Source: Mesorhizobium sp. C432A
GTDB lineage: Bacteria; Pseudomonadota; Alphaproteobacteria; Rhizobiales; Rhizobiaceae
Reading direction: 5' to 3'
Assembly (NCBI RefSeq): GCF_030323145.1
Contig: NZ_CP100470.1
Location: 3,885,001 to 3,949,000 of the forward strand
DNA length: 64,000 nt
This document shows positions 17,437-26,969 of this stretch, piece by piece. The notes under the pieces are model-generated. The model was not told the origin of the DNA, did no database searches, and worked only from the letters and a program-made list of their open reading frames with translations. Position 1 is the stretch's first letter. Every line of letters begins with the position of its first letter. The translations under genes were made by a program, and so were the position numbers.

Positions 17437-19283
17437 CAGCTTTCCCCCTGATCGGCGGGCTCGGGCTTGTGCAGCACGCCGGCGGTCTCTTCGTTCAGGG
17501 CCTGGCCGGGCCGGCGCGGTTGCGTCAGCGGCGTCGGGATCGGCGTGCCGGTATTGCCCCTGAGGAAACGTTGCCCGGCGCGGACGCCTTCGGCCAGCTG
17601 CGTCTCCAGTCGGGCATTGTCGCGCCGTCGCACATCCTCGATGACATTGGCGACATCTTCCGGCTCGACGCCCAAAACCTCGAGCGCGGAACCGCCGAAG
17701 ACGAGGGCCGATTCGAAGGTCTCGCGCAGCTGGAAGTCGACCCCGGCGCGGATGAGCGACAGGGCGGTGCCGCGATCGAAGGCACGCGCCAGGACAGTCA
17801 GCAACGGGAACTCCGCCTTGATCAGTTCCGCCATGCGCACCGTGGCGTCCGGCTTGTCGACGCAGATCAGCACGGCGCGCGCGCGGCCTGCACCTGCGGC
17901 GCGCAGAATGTCGAGCCGCGTGCCGTCGCCATAATAGACCTTGAAGCCGAAATCGGCGGCCGCCTGGATCATTTCGACATCATTGTCGATGATCGACACA
18001 TCGATGCCGCGCAACAAAAGCGGCTGGCTGGCGATCTGGCCGAAACGGCCGAAGCCGATGACCAGCACACTGCCGGTAAGGCCGTCGGCGATGTCGACGC
18101 CTTCAAGCGACTGCTCGTCGCGCGGCGTCACATATTTGAGCGCAATGATGGCCAGCGGCGTCAGCACCATGGAGATGATGATGATCGCGGTCAGCGTTGC
18201 GTTGGCCCGGCTGTCGATGATGCCAACCGCCGCCGCGGCCGAATAGAGGACGAAGGCGAATTCGCCGCCTTGCGCCATGATCACGGCGCGTTCCAGCGCT
18301 TCACGATGACCGCTCTTCAGCAAGCGGGCGACGAGGTAGATGCCGAGCGCATTCATCGCCATATAGGCGACGACATAGACGGCGATCAGCCGCCAGTTGT
18401 CGGCCACCACATGTAGGTCGAGCGACATGCCGACGGCGAGGAAGAAAAGGCCAAGCAGGATGCCGCGGAATGGCTCGACGTCGGCCTCCAGCTGGTGGCG
18501 GAAGGTCGATTCCGACAACAGCACGCCGGCGAGGAAGGCGCCCATCGCCATCGAGAGGCCGGAAAGCTGCATGACCAGCGCCGACCCCAGCACGACCAGA
18601 AGGGCTGCCGCCGTCATGACTTCGCGCGCCTTGGCGTCGGCCAGGATGCGGAAGAACGGGTTGAGCAGATAGCGGCCGGCCACCACCAGCCCGACGATGG
18701 CGCCAAGACCGATGCCGATTTCGGTCAGCCTTTGCTGCAGGGTCATCTCGCTGCCGCCCGGCGCCAGGAAGGCGACCAGCGCCAGAAGCGGCACGATTGC
18801 CAGATCCTCGAGCAGCAGGATGGACACGATGCGCTGGCCCTTGGGGCTGGCCATCTCGCCACGCTCTTCCAGAAGCTGCATGACGATCGCCGTCGAGGTC
18901 AGGACAAAGCCGGCGCCGGCAACGAAGGATTGCGCGATCGGAAAGCCGCCGGCGAGACCGACACCGGTGAGCAGCAAGGCGCAGACGCCGACCTGCAGCG
19001 CGCCGAGGCCGAAAATCTCGCGGCGCAGGCCCCATAGCCGCGACGGCTGCATCTCCAGCCCGATGATGAACAGGAACATGACCACGCCGAGTTCGGCGAC
19101 ATGCAGGATGGCTTCCGATTCGGAAAAAATGCCAATACCGAACGGGCCGATGACCACGCCCGCGGCGAGATAGCCTAGGATCGAGCCCAGCCCCATGCGT
19201 TTGAAGATCGGAACGGCGACGACGCCTGCGGCAAGCAGCGCCACCACCTGAATGAGATCGCTGCCCGATGCTTCCGCTGCCAT
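17436..19283 (-). CDS. CPA2 family cation:proton antiporter, KefB/KefC-like
   Basis: Inner-membrane potassium/proton antiporter-type protein. About the first 380 residues form 12-13 membrane helices, with the GYLAAGVVIGPFG start typical of the family. A Rossmann TrkA-N (RCK) domain follows, with VLVIGFGRFGQ and IDND. The start at MAAEASGSD (19283) gives 615 residues; an upstream in-frame ATG at 19319 would add 12. The C-terminal tail is Pro/Arg rich. Downstream DUF924 overlaps its stop. Glutathione gating as in KefB/KefC is not established. Confidence 0.88.
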   Translation of the reverse strand: MAAEASGSDLIQVVALLAAGVVAVPIFKRMGLGSILGYLAAGVVIGPFGIGIFSESEAILHVAELGVVMFLFIIGLEMQPSRLWGLRREIFGLGALQVGVCALLLTGVGLAGGFPIAQSFVAGAGFVLTSTAIVMQLLEERGEMASPKGQRIVSILLLEDLAIVPLLALVAFLAPGGSEMTLQQRLTEIGIGLGAIVGLVVAGRYLLNPFFRILADAKAREVMTAAALLVVLGSALVMQLSGLSMAMGAFLAGVLLSESTFRHQLEADVEPFRGILLGLFFLAVGMSLDLHVVADNWRLIAVYVVAYMAMNALGIYLVARLLKSGHREALERAVIMAQGGEFAFVLYSAAAAVGIIDSRANATLTAIIIISMVLTPLAIIALKYVTPRDEQSLEGVDIADGLTGSVLVIGFGRFGQIASQPLLLRGIDVSIIDNDVEMIQAAADFGFKVYYGDGTRLDILRAAGAGRARAVLICVDKPDATVRMAELIKAEFPLLTVLARAFDRGTALSLIRAGVDFQLRETFESALVFGGSALEVLGVEPEDVANVIEDVRRRDNARLETQLAEGVRAGQRFLRGNTGTPIPTPLTQPRRPGQALNEETAGVLHKPEPADQGES

Positions 19284-19443
19284 GCCTCTTGTCCCTGTGT
19301 CCGACAGCACTCCTTGCATGCACCGGGAGCGGGAGGCAAGGGCGGGAAGCCTGCCAGGATGGGTAGGGTGCCGTGGCAGCGATTCCCCGGTGGAACAACA
19401 GTCTGCGCTTGCCTGTCGGACGGCCGGTATCTATATCTGACAA

Positions 19444-20433
19444 ATGCCTGATTATTCGTCCCGGCCGTCGCCGCTGCCACATATCCCGATGGATGCGCTC
19501 AGCGAAGTTCTGCAAGACTTTCGCTTGAGTGGCGTCAACTATGGCCGCTGCGAACTCCGGCACCCATGGAGCATAGACTTTCCGCAACAACAACTGCTTC
19601 GTTTTCACTTTGTCGGCCAGGGTCCATGCTGGATTCACACCGAAGCGCAAGGCTGGCAGGAGTTGCGCGATGGCGATCTGGTGCTGCTGCCGCAAGGCAT
19701 CGCCCATCGGCTGGCGAGTGCGCCGGACGTGGTGGGCGACTCGCTCGAGGGCTGCCAGGTGATCAAGTTGGGCGGCAACGTTTGCGAAGTGATACGGCAG
19801 GGAACGGGCGCGACAAGCACCCTTTTCTGCGGCTCCATGTCTCTCGGCTCCTATGCGCTCAATCCGTTGATCACGTTGATGCCGCCTCTCATCAAGGGTT
19901 GCGACGTGGCCGGCAATGACCCGATGGTCGGCCCTTTGCTGGCGGCCATGACGGTGGAGGCCGCGCAACCGCAGATGGGCAGCGCCACCATCCTGTCGCG
20001 TATGGCGGATTTGCTGACAGCCAGGCTCATACGCTGCTGGGTCAATTGCAACGGCGCCTCGACCATCGGTTGGCTTGCAGCCATCCGCGACCCCCATATA
20101 GGGCGCGCTCTGGCGGCCATGCATCGCGATCCCGGCCACAACTGGACGCTGGGAAGCCTGGCCGGCGTGGCAGGCCAATCGCGTTCGATTTTCGCCGAGC
20201 GCTTCAGCGCGGTATTGGGTGAGGGCGCCGCACATTATCTCGCCCGCCTGCGCATGCAGCTTGCCCGCGAATTGCTGGGCCAAAACGGCTTGTCTGTTGC
20301 CGAAGTCGCTACCCGTTTGGGCTATGATTCCGAGGCGTCCTTCGCCCGCGCGTTCAAGCGCATCACCAATGTCTCGCCAGGCGTTGTGCGCCGCACAATT
20401 CCCGGACGAATGGATATGAATTTCGGATTTTAA
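19444..20433 (+). CDS. AraC family transcriptional regulator with cupin sensor
   Basis: DNA-binding regulator of 329 residues. The N-terminal half is a cupin-type ligand domain (LRFHFVGQGPCWIHTE, then LLPQGIAHRL). The C-terminal 100 residues carry two helix-turn-helix units, LGSLAGVAGQSRSIFAERF and GLSVAEVATRLGYDSEASF. An MFS exporter gene starts 60 bases downstream on the same strand, so this protein probably controls that gene; the ligand is unknown. The start is the first ATG; an internal ATG at 19492 is possible. Confidence 0.87.
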   Translation: MPDYSSRPSPLPHIPMDALSEVLQDFRLSGVNYGRCELRHPWSIDFPQQQLLRFHFVGQGPCWIHTEAQGWQELRDGDLVLLPQGIAHRLASAPDVVGDSLEGCQVIKLGGNVCEVIRQGTGATSTLFCGSMSLGSYALNPLITLMPPLIKGCDVAGNDPMVGPLLAAMTVEAAQPQMGSATILSRMADLLTARLIRCWVNCNGASTIGWLAAIRDPHIGRALAAMHRDPGHNWTLGSLAGVAGQSRSIFAERFSAVLGEGAAHYLARLRMQLARELLGQNGLSVAEVATRLGYDSEASFARAFKRITNVSPGVVRRTIPGRMDMNFGF

Positions 20434-20465
20434 GGTACATAACATCCGGGCGGACTCGCCTATCT

Positions 20466-20490
20466 AAGATCTCCAAACTGTGGAGATCTT
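20466..20490 (+). promoter_or_regulatory. Perfect inverted repeat covering the MFS ribosome binding site
   Basis: AAGATCTCCA-AACTG-TGGAGATCTT is a perfect 10-bp stem with a 5-base loop, ending 3 bases before the GTG start at 20494. The only good Shine-Dalgarno sequence, GGAG (20482-20485), lies inside the right arm. It could be an RNA hairpin limiting translation or a dyad operator. Confidence 0.75.
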
Positions 20491-20493
20491 CCC

Positions 20494-21702
20494 GTGACTG
20501 ACACAACATTACAGCTTGAAGACGCCGCCATTGGCCTTGATGCCGATGCACCAGCCGCGTGGAGCGCGGCCACCTGGTTCGCGGTCCTTTCATTGGCGGC
20601 CACCAGCTTTGCCCTGGTGTCTGCCGAATTCTTGCCGGCAGGTCTGTTGACGCCGATGGCGCGCGATCTCGGCATCAGCGAGGGAACGGCCGGACAGGTC
20701 GTCACCGCCACCGCTTCCGTTGGCGCCGTGACGGCCATGTTGAGCAATGTTCTCATCGGTCGATTGAACCGCAAGGCGGTGCTGGTTGGCCTCATGGCCC
20801 TGGCGGTCGGTTCCAATATTCTTGCGGCGCTGGCGCCCAATTTCTGGCTGCTGTTGCTGGGCCGGGCCGGGTTGGGGATCGCTCTTAGCGCTTTCTGGGC
20901 ACTTTCCGTTGCCGTCGTGGCGCGGCTGGTTGGCGCCAATGCGACAGGTCGCGGCATGGCGATCGTGACCCTCGGCGTCTCGCTCGCCACCATTGCCGCG
21001 CCGTCGATGGGTGCGTTGATCAGTGACTGGCTGGGATGGCGCAGCGCCATGGCCATGACGGCGGGGCTGGCCGCGCTTGCCATGCTGCTGCAGCTTCTCA
21101 GCCTGCCGACCTTGCCTGCGGCGGCAAGCAACAGCCTTGCAGACGTCTTTCGGCTGACACGGCGGCGTGGCATCCAACTCGGCATGCTTGCCATTGTTCT
21201 GCTGATGACCGGGCATTTTGCCGGCTCGGTCTATGTGCGCCCGTTCCTCGAACAGGTGACGCTCCTCACAACCGGGCCGATTGCCCTGGCGCTGCTCGGG
21301 TTCGGCATCGCCGCTGTGATCGGCAATATTGCCGGTGGCCGCCTGGCCGACACCAACATCCACATGGCCCTCGCAGTTACCGCCGCGTTGATGGCGTTTG
21401 CGGCACTCGCTTTGGTGCTTTGGGGCGCGCAAACCGGCGTTGCCTTCGGCTTTGTTACGCTGTGGGGCTTCGCCTTCGGCATGGCGCCGGTGGTGCTGCC
21501 GACCAATATGTCCCGCGCGGCGCCTGATGCGCTGGAAGCAGCAGGCAGCCTGATGGTCACTTCCTTCCAGGTTGCCATCACCGTCGGCGCGGTTGTCGGC
21601 GGTTATGTCGTGGACACCTATGGCGCTACTGGGCCTTTGACCCTAACCGCCGTCCTTGCCGCGGCGACGGCCGCACTGGCGCTGCTGCAGCCTCGTGGCT
21701 GA
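20494..21702 (+). CDS. MFS transporter, DHA1-type arabinose/drug efflux family
   Basis: Twelve-helix inner-membrane exporter of 402 residues, resembling AraJ/YdhP-type sugar or drug efflux proteins: an early SAEFLPAGLLTPMARDLG segment and LLGRAGLGIALSAFWALS in the middle. The GTG start at 20494 has GGAG 8 bases upstream, inside a perfect hairpin. It follows the AraC regulator and is probably its target. Substrate unknown. Confidence 0.88.
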   Translation: MTDTTLQLEDAAIGLDADAPAAWSAATWFAVLSLAATSFALVSAEFLPAGLLTPMARDLGISEGTAGQVVTATASVGAVTAMLSNVLIGRLNRKAVLVGLMALAVGSNILAALAPNFWLLLLGRAGLGIALSAFWALSVAVVARLVGANATGRGMAIVTLGVSLATIAAPSMGALISDWLGWRSAMAMTAGLAALAMLLQLLSLPTLPAAASNSLADVFRLTRRRGIQLGMLAIVLLMTGHFAGSVYVRPFLEQVTLLTTGPIALALLGFGIAAVIGNIAGGRLADTNIHMALAVTAALMAFAALALVLWGAQTGVAFGFVTLWGFAFGMAPVVLPTNMSRAAPDALEAAGSLMVTSFQVAITVGAVVGGYVVDTYGATGPLTLTAVLAAATAALALLQPRG

Positions 21703-21885
21703 AACCTTGCTTCGTCTGACACGGGCGGCCTCAATCAGGCCGTCCGCGCCGTTGCAGCAGCGCTGCACAAGTTTATGCGCCGCACACGTTGCGTTTTGCC
21801 GCAATCGGCGGCTATGGGACGCCAGGCTTCGGCCGTTGGAAGGCAGCGACGATCAAGTTCTGCCTTCGTGAGGAGAATGACTGAC

Positions 21886-22152
21886 ATGAAGAAGTTTTTG
21901 CTCGTCGGCGTGGGTGTCGCCATGCTTGCCGCATCGGCCTGTTCGAAGGCGCCTGAATGCACGCAGGAAATCGCGGCCAAGAAGGCGCAGGAAATGACCG
22001 CCGCGCTGCAGGAGGCGATCACCAAGGATCCGTCCAAGGCCGCCGACCTGACCGCCAAGGTGCAGGCTGTGACGACCAAATATCAGGGCGCCACCACGCC
22101 GGCCGACGCCTGCAAGGCCTATGACGAGCTGACGGCCGCCATCAAGGGCTGA
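21886..22152 (+). CDS. Small exported lipoprotein-like protein
   Basis: An 88-residue product with an N-terminal Lys-Lys, a hydrophobic core and a cysteine at about residue 19 (AASACSK), giving an imperfect lipobox (Ala rather than Leu at -3). The mature part is Ala/Lys-rich and helical with two more cysteines. ATG 21886 is chosen because AGGAG (21871-21875) is 10 bases upstream; an in-frame ATG at 21877 is too close to it. A strong terminator follows. No function recognised. Confidence 0.72.
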   Translation: MKKFLLVGVGVAMLAASACSKAPECTQEIAAKKAQEMTAALQEAITKDPSKAADLTAKVQAVTTKYQGATTPADACKAYDELTAAIKG

Positions 22153-22172
22153 TTCTTCGTTCGGAAATTGAG

Positions 22173-22207
22173 AAAGGCGGTGGCTCGAGTAGCCGCCGCC
22201 TTTTTTT
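22173..22207 (+). terminator. Strong rho-independent terminator
   Basis: The stem AAAGGCGGTGGCT against AGCCGCCGCCTTT (one G-U pair, loop CGAGT) is followed by seven T residues. It lies 20 bases after the small lipoprotein gene. Confidence 0.9.
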
Positions 22208-22496
22208 GCTGGTGTTCTTAAAGCGCATCGCGCTGACACGAAGGACGGCCGGCACGCACAGGACCCTGACACGTTGGCCTTGCTGTGGCTTGGGCCGTCG
22301 GAGACGCTGACATCGTCGGTTGCGCGCCACATGTCCGATCGCGGCAGAAAGGTGCCGCACCGAGCGGCCCGTGCTTGAGGAGCGCCGACCCGGCCGCAAG
22401 GTGGCCTGTCATTTTCCGACATCGAGCTGAGCGGAATCGCTCAGCTATCGCGCAGTGCAACCCCGTTCCGCGCTTTTTGGGGGAACCGCTTGAGAG
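22208..22496. other. Intergenic stretch without a recognised gene
   Basis: Contains one half of a dispersed repeat (TTAAAGCGCATCGCGC, from 22218) without its partner arm. Open frames here have no ribosome site or recognisable product. Nothing else is seen. Confidence 0.6.
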
Positions 22497-23045
22497 TCAG
22501 TTTTTGGCGATGGAGCCAACTTCGACGGCATCGACGCGCTTGAGGCTCATGCCGATGACCGGCACCAGCTGCTGGTCGACGCGCACGGCGATGGTCACCG
22601 TCATCGAATTGTCGTCGGGAATGCGGGCCTGCATGACGCCGCGCAGCTGGTTGCGGTTGATGGTGAAGACGACTTTGCGGGCATCGACCACGTTGCCGCC
22701 GATGATGTCCAGGCCCGACCCCGCGGCGCCGCCCATGAAATTGCCCTTGTAGTCGCGGCCCTTGCGCTCGACGGTCGCCGACATTTTCTGGGTGAAGACA
22801 CCGACGCGGCAGTCGCCATCGAGCGTCATGCCGGTCTTGTTGTCCGGCGTCGAGCCGTCGAAGCTGCAGGTGAACTTCGTGCCCTTGTATTTGCCGGCGA
22901 TGATTTCGCCCGGGCCGACCCATTTGCCTTCGACGGTGCGGAAGAACTGTTTGTCGGGCTCGGCTGCAAAGGCTTTCCCGGTCGGGCCCAGAGGTGCTGC
23001 AAGCGCGACCAGGGGCAGGACGCAGGACAAGATTACGCTTTTCAT
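22497..23045 (-). CDS. Exported protein of unknown function
   Basis: The 182-residue product from ATG 23045 (MKSVILSCV) has a Sec signal peptide of about 28 residues ending near AFAAEP. The mature part is beta-rich (FRTVEGKWVGPGEIIAGKYKG, TFTCSFDG-like, IINGNVV-like strands) and suggests a small periplasmic beta-barrel or lipocalin-like fold. An upstream in-frame ATG at 23093 would put 16 polar residues before the signal and is less likely. No family is recognised with certainty. Confidence 0.7.
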   Translation of the reverse strand: MKSVILSCVLPLVALAAPLGPTGKAFAAEPDKQFFRTVEGKWVGPGEIIAGKYKGTKFTCSFDGSTPDNKTGMTLDGDCRVGVFTQKMSATVERKGRDYKGNFMGGAAGSGLDIIGGNVVDARKVVFTINRNQLRGVMQARIPDDNSMTVTIAVRVDQQLVPVIGMSLKRVDAVEVGSIAKN

Positions 23046-23127
23046 AGACGACACCCGGCAACAAGGAGGCTGTTGTTGGACGACCATGAACAAGATTGGT
23101 TAATGCTTGGTGACCGCGAGAGGGCGT

Positions 23128-24195
23128 TCACTTGGTCGAGGCGGGTGCTTCATTCTCTTTTCTGGCCGCAAACGAGGTCAGCGCCGACAGGAAATCGCCC
23201 ATACCCGGCCGCCTGCCGGCAATGAAGGGCAGGGGCCGCGCCGTCTCCATGGCAGCAATGCCGATACGCGCCGTCATCATGCCGTTGACCACGCCTTCGC
23301 CGAGTTTCGCCGAAAGCCGTGCGGCAAGGCCATGGCCGACGATCTGCTGGACAAAGCTGTCGCCGACGGCGATCGAGCCGGTCACCGCCAGATGGGCAAG
23401 AACGCTGCGCGCCAGCCGGAAAAAGCCCAGCGTGCCCGGCCTGCCGCCGTAGAGTTCGGACAAGCGGCGGATCAGGCGCCCGGCCTCGAACACGACATAG
23501 GCAACGTCTACGAGTGCGCGGGGGCTGACGGCGGTGACCAGCGACACGCGTTTGGCTGCTTCGAGGATCATCACCTTGGCTCTCGCATCGAGCGGCCCGA
23601 GAATCTCGGCTTCGGCCAGTCGCACCAGATTGCCGCCATCAATGATCTCGCCGCGCAATTCGGCCAGGGAGCGCCTGCCGGCCGCGGTTTCGGGTTTCGC
23701 AGCGACAAAGGCCGAAAGCTCTTCGACGACGGCCCTTGCAGCCTTCGGATCGTCGCGCGCCATGGCATCGAGCGCCCGCTTTTGCAGTTTTTCGACCTCG
23801 GCCAGCCGGGCGATAGCCAAGAATTCGCGCACCAGCACGACCGCGAGGGCCAACACGGCAATTGCGGCCATTCCCGCTGCCAGCCACCCCAGCCACTCTG
23901 CGCGCTCGAACAGGTCGCGGATGAGTTGGTCGGTCCACAGGCCGACGGCGAGCGAAACCAGCACGCCGACCGCGCCGAAAAACAGGCTGGCAAACAGCGA
24001 GCGCCTGCGTGGCGCGGTCGCCGGCGGCGGTTCGGCGGCGACAATGTCGGGTTCCTCGAAGACATCGATCTCGGCCGGCACGACGACGGCGCGCGACTTG
24101 CGTGCCGGCGGCTCGGCATGGGGGCGGCGCGTTTCCTGCTTCGGTTCGGCCTCCGGCTCGATGCGGAAAGCTGCCGGTCTGCGGGGCGCGGTCAT
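23128..24195 (-). CDS. YcjF/TIGR01620 family membrane protein (DUF697)
   Basis: A 355-residue inner-membrane protein: a Pro/Glu-rich N-terminal tail (about 70 residues), two close transmembrane helices (about 75-125), and a DUF697-like C-terminal helical region. It overlaps the YcjX-like gene by 4 bases (ATGA), the same pairing as E. coli ycjX-ycjF. The role is uncharacterised; the pair is linked to stress in several proteobacteria. Confidence 0.82.
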   Translation of the reverse strand: MTAPRRPAAFRIEPEAEPKQETRRPHAEPPARKSRAVVVPAEIDVFEEPDIVAAEPPPATAPRRRSLFASLFFGAVGVLVSLAVGLWTDQLIRDLFERAEWLGWLAAGMAAIAVLALAVVLVREFLAIARLAEVEKLQKRALDAMARDDPKAARAVVEELSAFVAAKPETAAGRRSLAELRGEIIDGGNLVRLAEAEILGPLDARAKVMILEAAKRVSLVTAVSPRALVDVAYVVFEAGRLIRRLSELYGGRPGTLGFFRLARSVLAHLAVTGSIAVGDSFVQQIVGHGLAARLSAKLGEGVVNGMMTARIGIAAMETARPLPFIAGRRPGMGDFLSALTSFAARKENEAPASTK

Positions 24196-25670
24196 GCCAG
24201 ATGGTCTCCGATCAGGAACTGCAAGGCGCGGTCGAGCCTGATATGCGGCAGCGACAGCGTGACGCCTTCAGCGGTGCGTTCGAGCTTTGGCGGGCGAAAG
24301 CGCACGAAACGGATCGCCGGATCGTCGCTGCTCTGCCGGTGGTCGGCTTCGGAAACGTCGAAAACCGCGTCAATTTTCTCCGGCAAGTCCCCGGGAAATA
24401 TGGCGGTTTCGGCTTTGCCATCAAAGGTTTCGCCGTTGATCTTCTCGCCCTTCAGCGGCGTGCCGATGATCACCGGCAGGGTTTCGCGGCCTTGCTTGAC
24501 CGTGCCTTCGCGCGTCGCGCGCACCGCCGCCATGGCGACCACGTCGACATCGGCGCCGGTGAAATTTGCCCGCGCCACGGCGCGGTCGGCAAGCCGCCGC
24601 ACGATTGCCTGCAGCCGGTCATGGCTTTCGTGATGCAAATGGTCGGCCTTGGTCGCGGCAACCAGGATGCGGTCGATGCGGCGTGAAAACAGGTCGGTGA
24701 GGAAATTGCCTCGGCCAGGACGGAAACAGGAGAGGATTTCGGTCACCGCGCGTTCCAGGTCGGCCATCGCGCCGGGGCCGGCGTTCAGCGCCTGCATGGC
24801 GTCGATCACCACGATCTGGCGGTCGAGGCGGGTGATGTGTTCGCGGAAGAACGGTTTCACCACATGCGTCTTGTAGGCCTCGTAGCGGCGCTCCATCATC
24901 GCTTGCAGCGAGCCGGAGCGCGGCCGTTTCTCACCCTTGAGCAGCAAGGGCGCGAAGGTCAGCGCCGGCGATCCCTCGAGGTCGCCAGGCATCAGGAAAC
25001 GGCCGGGCGGCAAGGTCGAAAGCGCCCGCTCGTCGAACTTGCAGGCCTTGAGGTAGGCGGCAAAACTCTCGGCGAGGCGCCGCGCCGTCATCTCGTCGGC
25101 GTCGGCATTGGGGTCGATCCTCGCCGACAGCGCCCGCCAGTCCTGCGACAGGTCGGCCCGCACCGGCAGCATAGCCATCTCAAAAGCTTCATGCGAAAAA
25201 TCGGCGAAGGATTTGCCGAGCAGCGGCAGGTCGAGCAGCCATTCGCCGGGGTAGTCGACGATGTCGACCGACAATCGGCCGCTGGAAAACATCCGGTTCC
25301 AACCGGAGGCAGACTCATATTCGATGGTGAGCCTGAGTTCCGAAATGGCGCGCGTCGAGTCCGGCCAGACACGGTCGTTGACCAGGGCGGAGATATGGTC
25401 CTCGTACTGAAAACGCGGCACGGCATCGTCCGGCTGTTCCTCGAGGAAGGCGCGAGCGATCCGTCCCGACTTCTGCGCCTCGAACAGCGGCAGGCGCCCG
25501 CCATGGATGAGATTGTGGACGAGAGCCGAGATGAACACCGTCTTACCGGCCCGGGACAGGCCGGTAACGCCCAGCCGAAGCGACGGCGAAAAAAGCCCGC
25601 TCGCACGCCCCGACAGCGTATCCAGGGCAATTCTCGCTTCGTCGGTGAAAGTGGTCAGCGATGATGCCAA
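24192..25670 (-). CDS. YcjX-like P-loop protein (DUF463)
   Basis: Predicted GTP/ATP-binding protein of 492 residues with a P-loop in GLSRAGKTVF (about residues 36-45), conserved DIVDYPGEWLLDLPLL and VAATKADHLH, which resembles an NKxD-type base-recognition motif. Family length is normal. It lies upstream of and overlaps the DUF697 membrane protein gene, implying the two proteins act together. The biochemical role is unknown. Confidence 0.86.
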   Translation of the reverse strand: MASSLTTFTDEARIALDTLSGRASGLFSPSLRLGVTGLSRAGKTVFISALVHNLIHGGRLPLFEAQKSGRIARAFLEEQPDDAVPRFQYEDHISALVNDRVWPDSTRAISELRLTIEYESASGWNRMFSSGRLSVDIVDYPGEWLLDLPLLGKSFADFSHEAFEMAMLPVRADLSQDWRALSARIDPNADADEMTARRLAESFAAYLKACKFDERALSTLPPGRFLMPGDLEGSPALTFAPLLLKGEKRPRSGSLQAMMERRYEAYKTHVVKPFFREHITRLDRQIVVIDAMQALNAGPGAMADLERAVTEILSCFRPGRGNFLTDLFSRRIDRILVAATKADHLHHESHDRLQAIVRRLADRAVARANFTGADVDVVAMAAVRATREGTVKQGRETLPVIIGTPLKGEKINGETFDGKAETAIFPGDLPEKIDAVFDVSEADHRQSSDDPAIRFVRFRPPKLERTAEGVTLSLPHIRLDRALQFLIGDHLA

Positions 25671-25757
25671 AATCTGTTCTCTCAGGCGTGCTCTCTTGCG
25701 CCGATATAGGCTTTGCGGTTCAAGTTTGAAATGGCGCCCGGCCTCGGCCGGCTCGGC

Positions 25758-26261
25758 TCAGAGATCGACGGGCGTCAGGAAGGCTTCGAGGTAGCCCGCG
25801 CCTTGCGCAGCCTCGGTGAGGGTGCCGTCGAAGCGCACGACCGCAAGGCCGGAGGTCGGGAAACCATGGTTCATGATGGCCCGAGCAGCCTCGTCGCCGT
25901 CGCCCGAGACCGCCATGGCAAGGTCTTCCGTCATCGGATTGTGGCCGATGACCAGCAGCGAGCCGGGGCCGCCATTGCTGCGGATGATGGCGAGGTAGCC
26001 GGCGGCATCCTCGCTGTAGAGCGTGTCGAAGAACAGCACCCGGCCGGTATCGGTGTGGCCGGCGATGCCTTCCAGCGTCTGGCGCGCCCGCTTGGCGTTG
26101 GAGCAGAGCGTGATATCGGGGATGTAGTTGCGGGCACGCATCGCCGTCCCCATCATTTCGGCATCGGCAATGCCGGATGCGTCGAGCGGGCGATCGAAGT
26201 CGCGCACGCCGGGCAGGGCCCAGCCAGCCTTCGCATGCCTCAACAGATACAGTCTGCTCAC
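25758..26261 (-). CDS. SixA-type histidine phosphatase
   Basis: A 167-residue member of the histidine phosphatase superfamily with the catalytic RHAKAGW near the N-terminus (His 9) and the second histidine in LLVIGHNPMTEDLA. E. coli SixA dephosphorylates phosphohistidine on phosphotransfer proteins; whether this one acts on a relay here is unproven. It diverges from dksA with a 254-base gap between them. Confidence 0.85.
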   Translation of the reverse strand: MSRLYLLRHAKAGWALPGVRDFDRPLDASGIADAEMMGTAMRARNYIPDITLCSNAKRARQTLEGIAGHTDTGRVLFFDTLYSEDAAGYLAIIRSNGGPGSLLVIGHNPMTEDLAMAVSGDGDEAARAIMNHGFPTSGLAVVRFDGTLTEAAQGAGYLEAFLTPVDL

Positions 26262-26515
26262 CGGACCCCCAATGGTGTGCTGCCCACCAATGACACAACT
26301 GGATTAGCCACGAGAAAGGCCTGAGGCACAATGGGCGGCGACGCCCAAGCGCAGCGAATCATGTGCGAATTCGCCCGCGCCCTTCCTATGGAAGGCTTTG
26401 CTGAGGATCGCCCGCGCGGCATTAACAATTGCGTGAAACGCGCGCGGATTACGCTTGTGCAGCCTTCTCTGCGCGAATATATAGGCGCCAAATTTGGGGT
26501 TGTTGGGTGAGTCGA

Positions 26516-26932
26516 ATGAACGATATCGTTACAGCCAATTACGTACCCTCCGAAGACGAGCCGTTCATGAACGAACGGCAGAAATCCTACTTTCGCTTGA
26601 AGCTCGTCACCTGGAAGACCGACATACTGCGCGAAGCGCGCGAAACCCTCGAAATCCTGCAGCAGGAAAACGCCAACCACCCCGATCTCGCCGATCGTGC
26701 TTCCTCGGAAACCGACCGGGCCATCGAGCTTCGCGCCCGCGACCGCCAGCGCAAGCTCATTTCAAAGATCGATTCGGCGCTGCAGCGCATCGATGAAGGC
26801 ACTTACGGCTATTGCGAGGAAACCGGCGAGCCGATCGCGCTGAAGCGACTCGACGCGCGTCCGATCGCGACCTTGTCGATCGAAGCGCAGGAGCGCCACG
26901 AACGCCGCGAGAAGGTCTATCGCGACGATTGA
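26516..26932 (+). CDS. dksA: DksA-type RNA polymerase-binding transcription factor
   Basis: Binds the RNA polymerase secondary channel and with ppGpp adjusts transcription during starvation. The product from ATG 26516 has 138 residues: a coiled coil with acidic tip residues, then a degenerate zinc-finger region GYCEETGEPIALKRL. Only the first of the four usual zinc cysteines is present. An alternative GTG at 26507 would add Val-Ser-Arg. A weak terminator follows. Confidence 0.9.
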   Translation: MNDIVTANYVPSEDEPFMNERQKSYFRLKLVTWKTDILREARETLEILQQENANHPDLADRASSETDRAIELRARDRQRKLISKIDSALQRIDEGTYGYCEETGEPIALKRLDARPIATLSIEAQERHERREKVYRDD

Positions 26933-26969
26933 GCCGCTGCCGTCAGGCAGGACTGTTTCATCAGAAATA

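Noticed and set aside
18301..20445. A 714-codon minus-strand frame spanning the AraC gene and the antiporter start
   Set aside because: It runs through two real genes in the wrong frame or strand and has an Arg/His-rich shadow composition.
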